A stretch of DNA of 44,361 nt from Nemertoderma westbladi (Eukaryota; Xenacoelomorpha; Nemertodermatida; Nemertodermatidae), in assembly GCA_032718475.1 (NCBI GenBank), contig JAUCBJ010002493.1, positions 1-44,361 on the forward strand, read 5' to 3'. Every line of letters starts with the position of its first letter. Position 1 is the stretch's first letter. The notes below the pieces were generated by a model. It did no database searches and was not told the DNA's origin. It worked only from the letters and a program-made list of their open reading frames with translations. The translations under genes were made by a program, and so were the position numbers. This document shows positions 31,076 to 41,530 of this stretch, piece by piece.

Positions 31076-32394
31076 AAACTAATACAGTAATAGGCCTAAA
31101 TTATGTGAAAGGTATATCCACATTTTCCACAATCCTGCAATCCAGTTTGGCCTATCAATTATTTAAAATTTATTAGCACAACCGGTAGGCCTACCATTAC
31201 CGTATTTAAATGGTAGCCCTGCAAACAATGTATGGTTAAAAAGCTGTTATTAAAATGTTATTTAATAACATAGATAACATTATTTCAAATTGTTAGATTA
31301 ATGATAAAAAAAACTGTAAATTGGCCAAGAAATATGACGTTATATACTAACGTTATTATTTCGTTTTTAATAACATTAAAATAACAAAGCCAGGATGGTT
31401 ACATATATCATTACTTTTATGTTATTCCTTATCATTATTATTGTATTTTTATTGACATTAAAATAACAACGGCATAATGTTTATTTAGATCGTTACTTTT
31501 ATGTTATTTCTTAACATAAAAATATTGTTTGCTAAAAACGTAACATTATATGTGCATTTAAGCCCTTCTCTCATGTTTTATGGTTGGTTCGCTTGCTCAA
31601 ACTAATAATCCCCCTCCATTGCCGTTCTTTAAATCGTTCTTTATAATTGCCAAACCCTTTATTGAATAATTAATTAATAATTTCCCTACGCATGTTGATA
31701 TGGTAGTGGCAGGCTACAATCTCTAACACAGTTTGATTGAATACAATTTTGTTGTAGGCAATTGTATGCAAATTAATAACAATTAAAACGTTTAACATGA
31801 ATTGAATTTTTTGTATAATGACCAGTCAGGATCAAATAATGAAATAAACAGCAAAATCAAAGTAAAATATCACAGAATAAGTAAAACAAATATATGGCTG
31901 TATGGCCCATTACGTAAATGGTTTTGATATTTCGGTTAAAGTTAATCACAGACTTAAAAGGAATATGTTTATGACGTAATAATAAGTGACAACAACGTAA
32001 TGAATTGCATCAATTAAAATACTTTGAGTTAATATTATTCACTAGATTTATAGATCTGATTTGTAGTCTATATAAAATAATGTACATATAGTGGGTTTAA
32101 TAAATAATAACTCACAACAATGTTAAATTATTAAAAGGAGCAGTTTACAGTTGGCTACAGGGGCACATTATTATATCATACGGGTAAATAAAAAAAAAAC
32201 AGGTTACAGATATATTTCTGGGAGAGTAATCAGTACTTATTTGAATCGATATCTCCCTGGAGAGGGATGATTTTGATTGCATCGCAAATCCTCCCTATCT
32301 GAACAAATCATATTTAAAAAATTAAACGTTAATTATAATTATAGCTGAGTGAGCTTCATTTACTGATTTATTAAACTGTAAAAATAAATCAATA
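31076..32394. other. Interior of the foldback-like element, AT-rich
   Basis: Many TTATTAAAATGTTATTTAAT-like words, which occur again in inverted form at 33970-34250. No gene. Probably degenerate inverted-repeat arm sequence. Confidence 0.45.
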
Positions 32395-33312
32395 GGCCTA
32401 TACGGTGGCTGAATTGTGCCACGTAATACTTTTTTTTATTTATTTTTTTAAGGGACTTTTTGGTCGACCAAAAAGTACTTTTTGGTCGACCAATAAGTAC
32501 TTTTTGGTCGACCAAAAAGTCGACTTTTTGGTCGACCAAAAAGTACTTATTGGTCGACCAAAAAGTACTTTTTGGTCGACCAAAAAGTCGACTTATTGGT
32601 CGACCAAAAAGTCGACTTATTGGTCGACCAAAAACTACTTATTGGTCGACCAAAAAGTACTTTTTGGTCGACCAAAAAGTCGACTTATTGGTCGACCAAA
32701 AAGTCGACTTATTGGTCGACCAAAAACTACTTATTGGTCGACCAAAAAGTCGACTTATTGGTCGACCAAAAACTACTTTTTGGTCGACCAAAAAGTCGAC
32801 TTATTGGTCGACCAAAAAGTCGACTTATTGGTCGACCAAAAAGTCGACTTATTGGTCGACCAAAAAGTACTTTTTGGTCGACCAAAAAGTCTGGAAGTAT
32901 TATCCAATAGAAAACATATATATAACTATTTTGGAGGTAAAATCAAATTACTGTACCGGTGTACATAAAGCTTTGTTAAACACATTGATCGCTAGGCCTA
33001 CCGGTACCTAGGATATTAATCCTTCATCATGATAGTGTTACGGTTTTAAATAACCACCTAATTCACTTAATGTAATTTGATTTTGCCTCGAAAATAGTTG
33101 TATGTTTTCTATTGGATAATACTTCCAGACTGTTTGGTCGACCAAAAAGTCGACAAACTACTTTTTGGTCGACCAAAAAGTCGACTTATTGGTCGACCAA
33201 AAAGTACTTTTTGGTCGACCAAAAAGTACTTTTTGGTCGACCAAAAAGTCGCTTCAAAAAAAAAATAAAAAAAAGTATTAAGTGGCACAATTCAGCCACC
33301 GTAGGCCTAGGC
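32395..33312. repeat. Large palindrome made of GTCGAC-centred small palindromes
   Basis: The left outer arm (32395-32466, with ACGGTGGCTGAATTGTGCCA) is repeated inverted at 33238-33312. Inside them are arrays of 22-24-bp units, TTGGTCGACCAAAAAGTCGA and variants with AGTACTT (32455-32891, about 19 units; 33125-33252, about 6 units). Inner arms CTGGAAGTATTATCCAATAG (32890-32909) and its complement (33108-33127) enclose a ~200-bp spacer. Because units lack stop codons, all frames are open and give Trp-Ser-Thr-Lys repeats, on both arms; these are not genes. Confidence 0.93.
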
Positions 33313-34440
33313 CCTACAAAAGTACAATCTAAAAACTGAAACAATAAATAGTTTGTAATAACAGTTAATGTGAAGTTTTCAAATCGAATCGAAAGTTTTG
33401 TAGTAATGTTGTCCCTGTGCCCTGCCCCTTCAACTGAAAACTGGGACCTCCCAATAATAAGAATTCCAATCTTTAGTCCTCGGCTGTTGAAATCCACCAT
33501 CAGTACAGACAAATAAGTCAATCCTCCACCTGTCAGTGCCTTTTTAAGGGGATTTCCTGGTCCTGGCAGACTTGAATTCTGTAATTGGTAGGTATAATGC
33601 AGTAATGTGTGAATCCAAAGGGTAAAGGCGAACTCGCATTCAGGTAGATATGTTTTATTTATGAGTTCAGGTTAAATAAATCACAAAACCAAAACTATAA
33701 AACCAAAAATATAAGCTACACTGTACTGTACAGTGCAGTAGGCTTGCAGTAACTACACTACAGCACTACTGTAATATAGATATAGGCCTTGCAGTACAGC
33801 AGTATAACAATACATATACACAATAAACATTGAATACAGGCATGCCAGAATGAGTATTGTACAACATACCATACTGTATACCATTTACATGTGGAAAATT
33901 CCTCCATTACCGCGAATTTTAAAATTAGCCAATCATCAATCTCAGATTAGATAATAGAAGTGACAGCGTCTATCGCATAATGTTTATTTTATGTGATAAA
34001 ATAACATTATTCTGATATGTAACAAAACATGTTCTTAAAATGTTAGAACTAAACACTTATAAAAATTTTTGACTAATGTTTATGTTCTCACATTAAAATT
34101 ACGTTTCTTTAACATCAACAGTTATCATTTATTTAATGTCTGACAAAGACATTATAGAGTAATGTTAAAATAACATGTATTGAACATCTAAATATTCTAT
34201 CAAACAAGGGAATAACATTTATCAACATTTATAACAAATTAATGATGTTTTTCTGACATTCCTTGAAAGTAAATTGTTTGCAGGGAGGCTACACAGTAGG
34301 CCTATAGCAGTACCGGTGCCGGTACCGGTACTAAAATACAGAAATACCTGCTTTATACCTACATCTGTACATACAATACAGCAAAATAGTGCTATATATA
34401 CTAATACCGGTACTGATAGCCTGAGAGAACAGCAGTAGAG
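33313..34440. other. Right interior of the foldback-like element
   Basis: AT-rich with CAGTAC/TACTGTA words (33720-33860), a short ACCGGT-rich stretch (34308-34330) and inverted counterparts of the left arm at 33970-34300. No gene is recognised. Confidence 0.45.
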
Positions 34441-34549
34441 AAACCGGTAGCATGGAACCTAACATTAGACTTTTGGAGGACATAAAAAATCAAAAAAAAG
34501 GACAAAAAAAGAATTTAAACGGACAATAAAAATTATTGCGTTATTTTTA

Positions 34550-35515
34550 ACACAGTAGAAGATTCACAACGTGCATTAAATATTTTACAAACATATTGTG
34601 AATACTGGTGGTTTAGATGTGAATCTTAGTAAGTCAAAGATAGTCGTTTTTAAAAAGGCTGGCCCGTTAAGTTGTAAAGAAAGTTGGACTTATCAGGATA
34701 CCAAAATTGTGGTTGTTGACCGATACACTTATCTGGGTATAGTTTTTATCACAAGTGGTAAATTCATTGTTGGTCAAAAGACACTCGCTGAAAAGGCATC
34801 GAAAACGTATTTTTCGCTGCAGCAGTACCTAGCACGGTTTCCTGCAATAGATTTTAAAACTATTTTTTTCTCTTTAGTACTCCAGTGAAACCGATTTTAT
34901 TATATTGTACGGAGATTTGGGGTTTTAGTAATGCAATTGATATTGAGAGAATAAAACTTAAAATTGTTAGAACGGTATCTATCCCTAAATCAAAGTACAC
35001 CAAATTTTATGGTTTATGGTGACTACGTGATATTTCCTTTAAAAGTTGAAATAGACAAGATTATTATTAAATATTGGTTGAAAATTTTAATATGCCTAGT
35101 TCCCATTTGGCAAAGCAATGTTATTTAATGCAATTGCAGCAGCTTGGTCTAGTGGTGACATTACTGTGCTTCCGATTAGGGAGCCCGGGTTCGATCCCTA
35201 CAGTAGATGGGGCAGCACTGTTTGGGCACAGTGCTTTAAATGCTGCAGCCTAGCCCAACCCCGCTTTCATCCTTCAGTGGTCGATAAATGGGAACCAAGG
35301 CAACTTGGGAAACAGAGTGGAAGGGTTTACTGTGGAAGATCACCCATGGTGGTGAGCAGGCATTCCTTGGCTTAACGAGCCTAAAAGATTCTCCCATTTA
35401 ATGCAATTGAATGATATTTTAATAACGATCCTGCCTAGTAATAGGCCAGGGTAGTTCTTGTCAAGAGTTGAGCCATTCAAAAACAGGATGTGGTTATGTA
35501 TATATATTATGGAAA
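34550..35515 (+). pseudogene. Non-LTR retrotransposon RT, C-terminal half (element F)
   Basis: It resumes directly after the 9-bp duplication with NTVEDSQRALNILQTYCEYW. After a frameshift it reads GGLDVNLSKSKIVVFKKAG, VVVDRYTYLGIVFITSGKF, ILLYCTEIWGF (~34890) and IIKYWLKIL (~35060). After the SINE insertion it continues MQLNDILITILPSNRPG and then SHSKTGCGYVY near 35475. Order and motifs (K.K.V.F, YTYLG, Y..E.WG, YWLK) match the thumb and C-terminus of this RT type. Frameshifts and stops are present. Confidence 0.85.
35137..35395 (+). mobile_element. tRNA-derived SINE
   Basis: 259 bp flanked by a perfect 14-bp target duplication ATTTAATGCAATTG (35123-35136 and 35396-35409). The 5' head has an A box (TGGTCTAGTGG, ~35144) and a B box (GGTTCGATCCC, ~35189), spaced as in a tRNA, forming the internal RNA polymerase III promoter. 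An unrelated ~180-bp body follows; there is no poly(A). It sits inside the C-terminal coding region of element F, whose frame continues on either side. Confidence 0.9.
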
Positions 35516-35985
35516 TTATATATTATATATATGGAAATTAAATATATGTGTATGTATGTATAACCATCCAATATCTCAAAAACTCAAACAGTTACTAACA
35601 AACTCTACATCAATTTTGGTTGCGCACAAGACTATATTTTTTGTGGCGTTTCGATCCCGGGGTCACTGAAAAATAGCAGTTTTTAAAATTTAAAGTAGAA
35701 TTTCACCGATTTCAACTTGTCGAGTATGCACCAACTTTTTTATTTGGGCTATTCAGTCATTTGAGCAACATATGAGAGCTCCAGAATCTTTTCAAATATC
35801 GCCAATCTCGCACAGAACGTCGCCAAAATTTGTCAGTCTGGCAAAAAAAAAACGCACTAATTCGTCTAAAAGAGTAAATTATTGGTTGCAGAATAATATG
35901 ATTCAACTAGAAAAGCCAGCAAGAAGGCTATAAGGAGACCGTCCATAGACAAACGTCGTGTTAGTTGGGTCCCTCCTAGTAACCT
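35516..35985. other. Intergenic
   Basis: TATA-rich at the left, then unrecognised sequence. A CGTTTCGATCCCGGGG word near 35649 resembles a B box but has no A box upstream. Confidence 0.4.
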
Positions 35986-36753
35986 TATATAGTTATAGTA
36001 AAACCATTTAGAATTAGATCTCGAAGGCTGTTAATCATACGTTCTGTGACAGTGATTGTGTGGATGAGTTCACGTGTCGTATCACGTGTCGATGTTTATG
36101 ATTCGCCGAATGTAATGAACAAGTATGATAGAACCATTATGCTGTGCAAACTATCTGAAGGAGAAATTATTGGTATCTTAGAAAGTGTCATTGGATTTAT
36201 CATTCCCACAATCATCATGATTGTTCTCTACAGAAAAATATTACAATCTTTTACTATCGATAAATAAAGTGTTGTCTACATCGAGTATGACATCTCTAAA
36301 AGGGAAACATAATTCCAAACAAATCAGAGATCGAAGGCTAATAATTGTTAAATTGGTTGTGATTCTGTTATGTTTTGTTTTGTGCTGGCTTCCAAGACAC
36401 ATATTTCTGCTCATTTTGATCTTCAGCACCATTAATGATCCTGAAATTGTGCTTTGGTTAAGTATTTGTAATACTTTCTTGGCGTTTTTATCCAGCGGTT
36501 AAATTCCAATTATATATATATAAAATATCGGACTATCTCCAGGGTTTCGAAATGGGCTACAAAATCTTGTGATCTGCCATTGCATTGGTGGAAATAGAAT
36601 GTTCTCCGTAAACGACAAACCACTTCCCTGATTGTTGGTGTCGATGACATGGAGGGAATTGCACATAAACAACAACAATCCACACTAGGGAATAAGTCCA
36701 CGGTGGCATCATAACGAACTGAAGTAGAACTCATATCTTTCAAATTTATATAA
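35986..36753 (+). pseudogene. Truncated GPCR paralogue
   Basis: Homology to the receptor at 12367 begins abruptly in TM3/intracellular loop 2 (YIVIVKPF); TM1 to TM3 with the ERY motif are absent. TM4 has an internal deletion of about eight residues (VWMSS joins directly to RVDVYDSP after three residues). A frameshift and stop lie near 36262 in intracellular loop 3. TM6 CWLP becomes CWLPRH. The Asn of NPIIY is replaced by a stop region near 36500, with extra TA repeats at 36510-36525. The last residues still spell ELISFKFI before the stop at 36751. It is closest to the 12367 gene (shares GKHNSKQIRDRR and KLSEGEII). Not functional. Confidence 0.92.
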
Positions 36754-37938
36754 TCTTAATCAACATTTATTAGCTATAAAAGGAAGGAACGACCTGCCAA
36801 TCAGGAAGGAGGTCATAATTTTTTGCATTTTCCGATATTATACACATAACAACAAGTTATGATTTTAAATCTCATTCCATATCTGGGTTATTTTAGATAC
36901 CGGTAATAATTTTTTATTTTAATCAAAATCTTCTTATGCAAAATCTCTTACCAACACGCCCCTTAAAACTGGGCAGCGGATTTATTATCCTGATAAAAAC
37001 GACCGAATTTACGTACAGTACTACTTAATAAAACGAGACCTTAGGAGTTATTAATTAGGAACCATACTGGTACAAAACTTTTGGTGAAGAGAAAAATACA
37101 GTTGCTGTGAATACTTTTATTATTATCATTATTCATTAATTTCAATGAGATTATGAAAATGTATATCATGGGGGGGGGGGGGGGGGATGCTGTTCCAAGA
37201 GCATTTCCAATTAGGATACCGGTACCTCTTGATTTAATTATTTTTGGTAATTTGGGTGAATGAGTTATTATTTACACTATTATTTCGTTCGCACGTTGAA
37301 AATTTCAAGGGCTTCTGTATCTTAAAAATAGGCCTAAACATAAGGCCTAACATAGGTGGAGTTCTGTAGGGTGGCCCGAGGGGGGTTCTAAGATGCAACA
37401 CCAAGTTGTATACGGGATTGGTCAAATGTACAGTACTGTAGTGCAAAATGGCGTCATCGGTACTCCATATACAGTAGGAGCTCGGGTTAACTGCACCGCT
37501 AGTAGACACACATGGATGGGGGGGGGGGGGTAGCTCACCATATCTAGAGTGTAGGTCTACAGGCCTAAAAATTTACTTCGAGAGCAGAATTTAATGAGGA
37601 TTTTAAATGTAAAATGCCTAAGAGCAATCTCTTTCAGTTTTATGCGGAGAATTCGGGACGCAGACAGAAAATATGATTTTTATAAATAGTTCCGAATTTT
37701 CCAGGTCCCAATTATGATCCTACAGTATATATATCCGTTTAGAATTATCCCTATCTCTTTGTCAATCGGTCTCGCCGTAAAAATGAAAGACAGTCAGATT
37801 AGTAGATTCCTCTAATGACAACGGAAATTAAATCAGCGACCACGAAAACACCCGAAAATATCATTTTCACTCGGTTAGTAGGGGGCGTCCTTCGTGCCAA
37901 ACATTATTAATCAACCAGATCATAGACGGACAGTTAAT
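36754..37938. other. Intergenic with poly(G) tracts
   Basis: The first ~50 bp match the 3' flank of the receptor at 19115. Two long G runs occur at 37170-37186 (17 G) and 37518-37530 (13 G). Nothing else is recognised. Confidence 0.5.
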
Positions 37939-38324
37939 CAGATGGTCAGAGGCGTCGCGAGTGGGGGGGGGGATGTTCCCCCGGGCGCAATCATCCGGGG
38001 GCGCTGAAATGCCAGGCAAATAAATGTCAGGGTATTCTTGTAAAAATAAGACAAATCAGTAAAAATTCAGGGATTGTGATACAGTATATACAGGACATGT
38101 GTCATAAGCGAAAAATTTAAAAATTTTCTCTGCTCGATTCGCTCGCCATTCAATATATTATAAGTGCACTCTATCAAACTTGTGTATAATAGATTTGATA
38201 TACACCATGTCCCGTAATATAGTGTCATTTACTGATGACACGCTACATGATGATGCATGCTACTGGTGACATGCTACTGATGGCACGATACACTTTTTTA
38301 AATAGCTTATAAAAAAAAATTTAA

Positions 38325-41183
38325 CGCACGCTGAAAGCACATACCAAACAGGGTGACATGGTCGCTCTGGCAATGGAATATAACATCGACATCATCTGCA
38401 TCCAAGAACATCGGATTTGTCATGAAGACACTGCCATGAAGTACAATGACATTGGAAATGGATGGACGTTAGTAACATTAAGCTCAGCAGTAAGAAACTC
38501 GGCCAATGCATCAATTGGCGGAGTAGGAATTCTGCTAAGCCCATTTGCACTTAAGACCCTAAACAACATTGAATCTATAAATTCCAGGGTTATGATCGCA
38601 ACATTTGATGGGAATCCCAAGGCAACAGTTATATGTTGCTACAGTCCAACCAATGCCTCAGAGCCAGAACAAGCAGTCAAGTTTTATGAAGAACTGACAG
38701 GACTTATAAAGGACATTCCGAAACACAATGTTAAAGTCATTGCTGGTGACCTGAATGCCCAAATTGGCCCAGAAGACATCAAGGGTTACACCTATAACAC
38801 CAGTTCTAACAGAAATGGGTACTTACTTTTAGACCTAATGGAAGAATGTGAATTGATACCAACAAACAACACATTCGAAAAGAGTAAGGGGAAGCTATGG
38901 ACCTTTCAATACCCTAATGGAACCAAAGCACAACTGGATTACATCCTCATAAACAAAAAGTGGAGAAACAGCATGATCAACTGCAAGGCATACAGGTCGT
39001 TCAACCTAATTGGTTCGGACCACAGAATTGTGACTGCAGAGATCAGACTCAGTTTGAGAGCCAGCAAACCCAGGACAAGCAAGCAAATCAAATATGACTG
39101 GGAAAAACTCAGAACTGACAATGCTGTAAAGGATGCTTATACAGTAGAAGTTCAAAACCGCTTTGAAGCACTTCAGTCAATGGATGAAGACCAATCCACC
39201 AATTCAATATACCAGAATATAATAACAGCCCACAAGGAATCAGCTAAGAGGCATATCCCCCAGAAACCCAAACGAAAACAATATGTGCCATGGCAAAACT
39301 CTGAGGTTACTTGTAAGAGATAAGATCTTAAGATAGCCTACAAAGTTAAAACCGAACAACCAACAACTGAAAACATCAACAAGGTTGAGAAAGCTAAGGA
39401 CGATCTTAAATTGGCCTACAACATCAGCCAGGAAAAGTACATACAGGATAAAACTGAAGCAATTACAACTGCTCACATACAGCAACAATCAAGACTTACC
39501 TGGCAAACTGTAAATGAGGTATCTGGTCGGAAAAGTTGTGCAAAGGGGCGCCTCAAAGCCGATAGTCCTGAAGAACGTGTTGGGAAGTGGAAAAATCACT
39601 TCAGCAACTTGCTTGGGCAGCCACCAAACATCGAGGTCAGCCCTACAAGGAAAATATGTGACAAGACACTACCTATAGAAACAGGGGACTTCACACCTGC
39701 CGAACTCCAAAGAAGCATTAAAAGCATGTCCAATAATAAAGCGAGTGGATTAGATGAAATCCCAGCGGAGGTATGGAAAACCGGAATGCTAAACAGACCA
39801 TTATTGAATGTTTGCAACCGGATGTTAAAAGGGGAAAAGCCACCACCAATTTGGAATAAAGGTCAACTAAAGCCTCTCCCCAAGAAAGGAGACCTCGGCA
39901 TACCAACAAACTATCGTGGGATCTGTCTGCTTGTGGTAGCTGCCAAAATATACAATAAAATGATTCTATATAGGATTAGGCCTCGCATAGAGAAACTACT
40001 GCGTAAGAGCCAAAACGGATTTCGACCAAGTAGATCAACAATAGCTCAGATACTTGCACTACGGAGACTGATTGAAGGAATTAAGTCAAAGAATCTCCCC
40101 GCTGTAATGACTTTTGTGGACTTCAAGAAGGCATTCGACTCCATCCATAGAGGTAAAATGCTTGAAATCCTAAGAGCTTATGGAATACCAGAAGTAATTG
40201 TTGCTGGCATTGGATTGTTATATTGTGACACAGAAGCGCAAGTACTCTCACCAGATGGTGAAACTGAGTTTTTCTCAATCCTGGCTGGCGTACTGCAAGG
40301 TGACACATTAGCACCATTACTATTTGTAATTGTGCTGGATTACGCAATGAGGACGGCCACAAAGGGTGAAGACCTGGGATTCACACTTCAAGAACGCAGA
40401 AGTAGTAGATATCCGGCAACTACAGTCACAGACACCGTTTTTGCGGATGACATTGCCCTGCTCTCTAATACCCTAGCAGATGCACAGCTTCTACTAAATA
40501 AAGTGGAGAGGGCTGCTAAGGAGGTTGGATTGCATATAAATGCTACAAAGACCGAATTCATGACCTTTAATGTTGATGGAAACTTGACAACCATTGATAA
40601 TAATCAACTAAGGAAGGTCGATGACTTCCAGTACCTTGGATCATGGATAGAGAGTAGCAAAAAGGTCATAGAAGTTAGGAAAGCAAAGGCTTGGGTAGCT
40701 CTATCAAAAATGGATACCATCTGGAAATCAGATCTCTCCAGGCACCTGAAGACTAAGTTCTTTCGAGCCACAGTGGAAAGTGTATTTTTATATGGGGGTT
40801 AGACCTGGACACTGACTAAATCACTTGAACAACGAATTGATGGTTGCTACACAAGACTACTAAGGGCAGCCCTAAACATCAGCTGGAGACAACACATGAC
40901 AAACGCCGAGCTTTATGGTACAATACCACCTGTATCAACCACCCTCCGTGAACGCAGATTAAGATTCAGTGGGCACTGCTGGCGAAGTAAAGACGAGGTC
41001 ATACCAGATCTACTTTTCTGGCAACCAACTCATGGAAAGCGTAGTCGTGGACATCCGGCCATAACATATATAGATCAACTTGAAAGGGATACTGAACTTA
41101 GGAGAAACGAAATTGCGACAACTATGGAGAATCGGGAAGCCTGGAAGGATCTCATTTCCACTGTCCGAGTTCGCTCGACCTAG
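38325..41183 (+). pseudogene. RTE ORF2: APE endonuclease plus reverse transcriptase, two nonsense mutations
   Basis: One frame runs the whole length, broken only by TAA at 39321-39323 and TAG at 40800-40802. Endonuclease motifs: IDIICIQEHR (catalytic Glu), VIAGDLNAQIG, LDYILIN and the closing SDHRIVT. RT: PAELQRSIKSMSNNKASGLD, NYRGICLL, SQNGFRPSRST, FVDFKKAFDSIHRGK (block A), LAGVLQGDTLAPLLF, FADDIALL (intact catalytic box), LHINATKTEF, DFQYLGSW. The C-terminus has YTRLLRAALNISW, LYGTIPPVSTTL, RRLRFSGHCWRSKD and ERDTEL. All catalytic residues are kept. At both stops the copy at 15069 has a Glu codon in the matching place. It acts in target-primed reverse transcription. Confidence 0.92.
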
Positions 41184-41192
41184 TAGTAGTAG
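38325..41192 (+). mobile_element. RTE-type non-LTR retrotransposon, slightly 5'-truncated
   Basis: It is flanked by a 16-17-bp target duplication, TATAAAAAAAA(A)TTTAA (38308-38324 and 41193-41208). The 3' end is a short TAG/AGT repeat (CCTAGTAGTAGTAG) and not poly(A), as is usual for RTE elements. The 5' end starts inside the endonuclease, so only the first few residues and the leader are missing. Confidence 0.88.
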
Positions 41193-41530
41193 TATAAAAA
41201 AAATTTAAAGGCAAATTCGAAAATTCCGGCTTCATGGGGTCAACGACGGTGAGTGGAACTAGTGGTATTTCAAATTTCAAGCAATATGATAAAGATTTGT
41301 AGAAAAATCTGGGGGGGGGGGGGGGGTCCGTGTCATCAGAAAATGACACTATATTACGGGACATGGTGTAGTTATATACTTTTAGTAAACTGTTTTTTAG
41401 ATGTTTTTTTTTAATATTATATTCTGTTATATAATCAGTCTGTTAATAATCAATGTATAATCAATCTGTTACATATTTCAGCTTCATTCCCCTGGGCGCC
41501 AGAAGGGCTCGCTACGCCTCTGCAGATGGT

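Larger units (their letters stand above)
30094..34540. mobile_element. 4.45-kb foldback-like nonautonomous element
   Basis: It is flanked by a perfect 9-bp target duplication, TTATTTTTA (30085-30093 and 34541-34549). The ends are imperfect inverted repeats: left GGCAGTGATTTTTTATGTCC, right (reverse complement) CGCAATAATTTTTATTGTCC, 15 of 20 matching. ATGTCC/TTGTCC words repeat near both ends. A further inverted match (GTAGCC.CCCTGCAAACAAT) lies near 31211 and 34272. Inside are a 68-bp tandem array and a ~900-bp palindrome; no transposase is seen. Nine-base duplications and long inverted repeats fit Foldback or Mutator-like elements, which is inference. Removing it with one duplication rejoins the RT of element F in frame. 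Confidence 0.88.
38203..41368. mobile_element. TA-flanked MITE, middle layer of the nest
   Basis: Terminal inverted repeats of 42 bp (38201-38242 and 41329-41370, counting the TA), 41 of 42 matching, starting TACACCATGTCCCGTAATAT. The TA on each side fits the TA target duplication of Tc1/mariner-type elements. Own sequence is about 280 bp once the RTE inside is taken out. No transposase. Confidence 0.82.
37947..41522. mobile_element. hAT-like nonautonomous element, outer shell of a nest
   Basis: The ends are inverted: left CAGAGGCGTCGCGAG, right CTCGCTACGCCTCTG. They are flanked by a perfect 8-bp target duplication CAGATGGT (37939-37946 and 41523-41530). An 8-bp duplication with CAGAGGCG-type ends is the hAT signature. 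Own sequence is only about 400 bp (37947-38200 and 41371-41522); the rest is nested insertions. No transposase. Confidence 0.85.

Noticed and set aside
32405-33339. Several overlapping open frames of 75-187 codons with Trp-Ser-Thr-Lys repeats.
   Set aside because: They arise because the 22-24-bp palindromic unit lacks stop codons in all frames and on both strands. The same peptides appear on both arms in opposite directions, so this is repeat DNA and not a gene.
30085-34549. Elements at 29578-30084 and 34550-35515 as two separate RT relics.
   Set aside because: The frame and the RT motif order continue exactly across the 9-bp duplication, so they are one element with an insertion.
35137-35210. 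A stand-alone tRNA gene on the + strand.
   Set aside because: A and B boxes are present, but the acceptor arm does not pair, and the sequence continues into a 180-bp body bounded by a 14-bp target duplication, which makes it a SINE.
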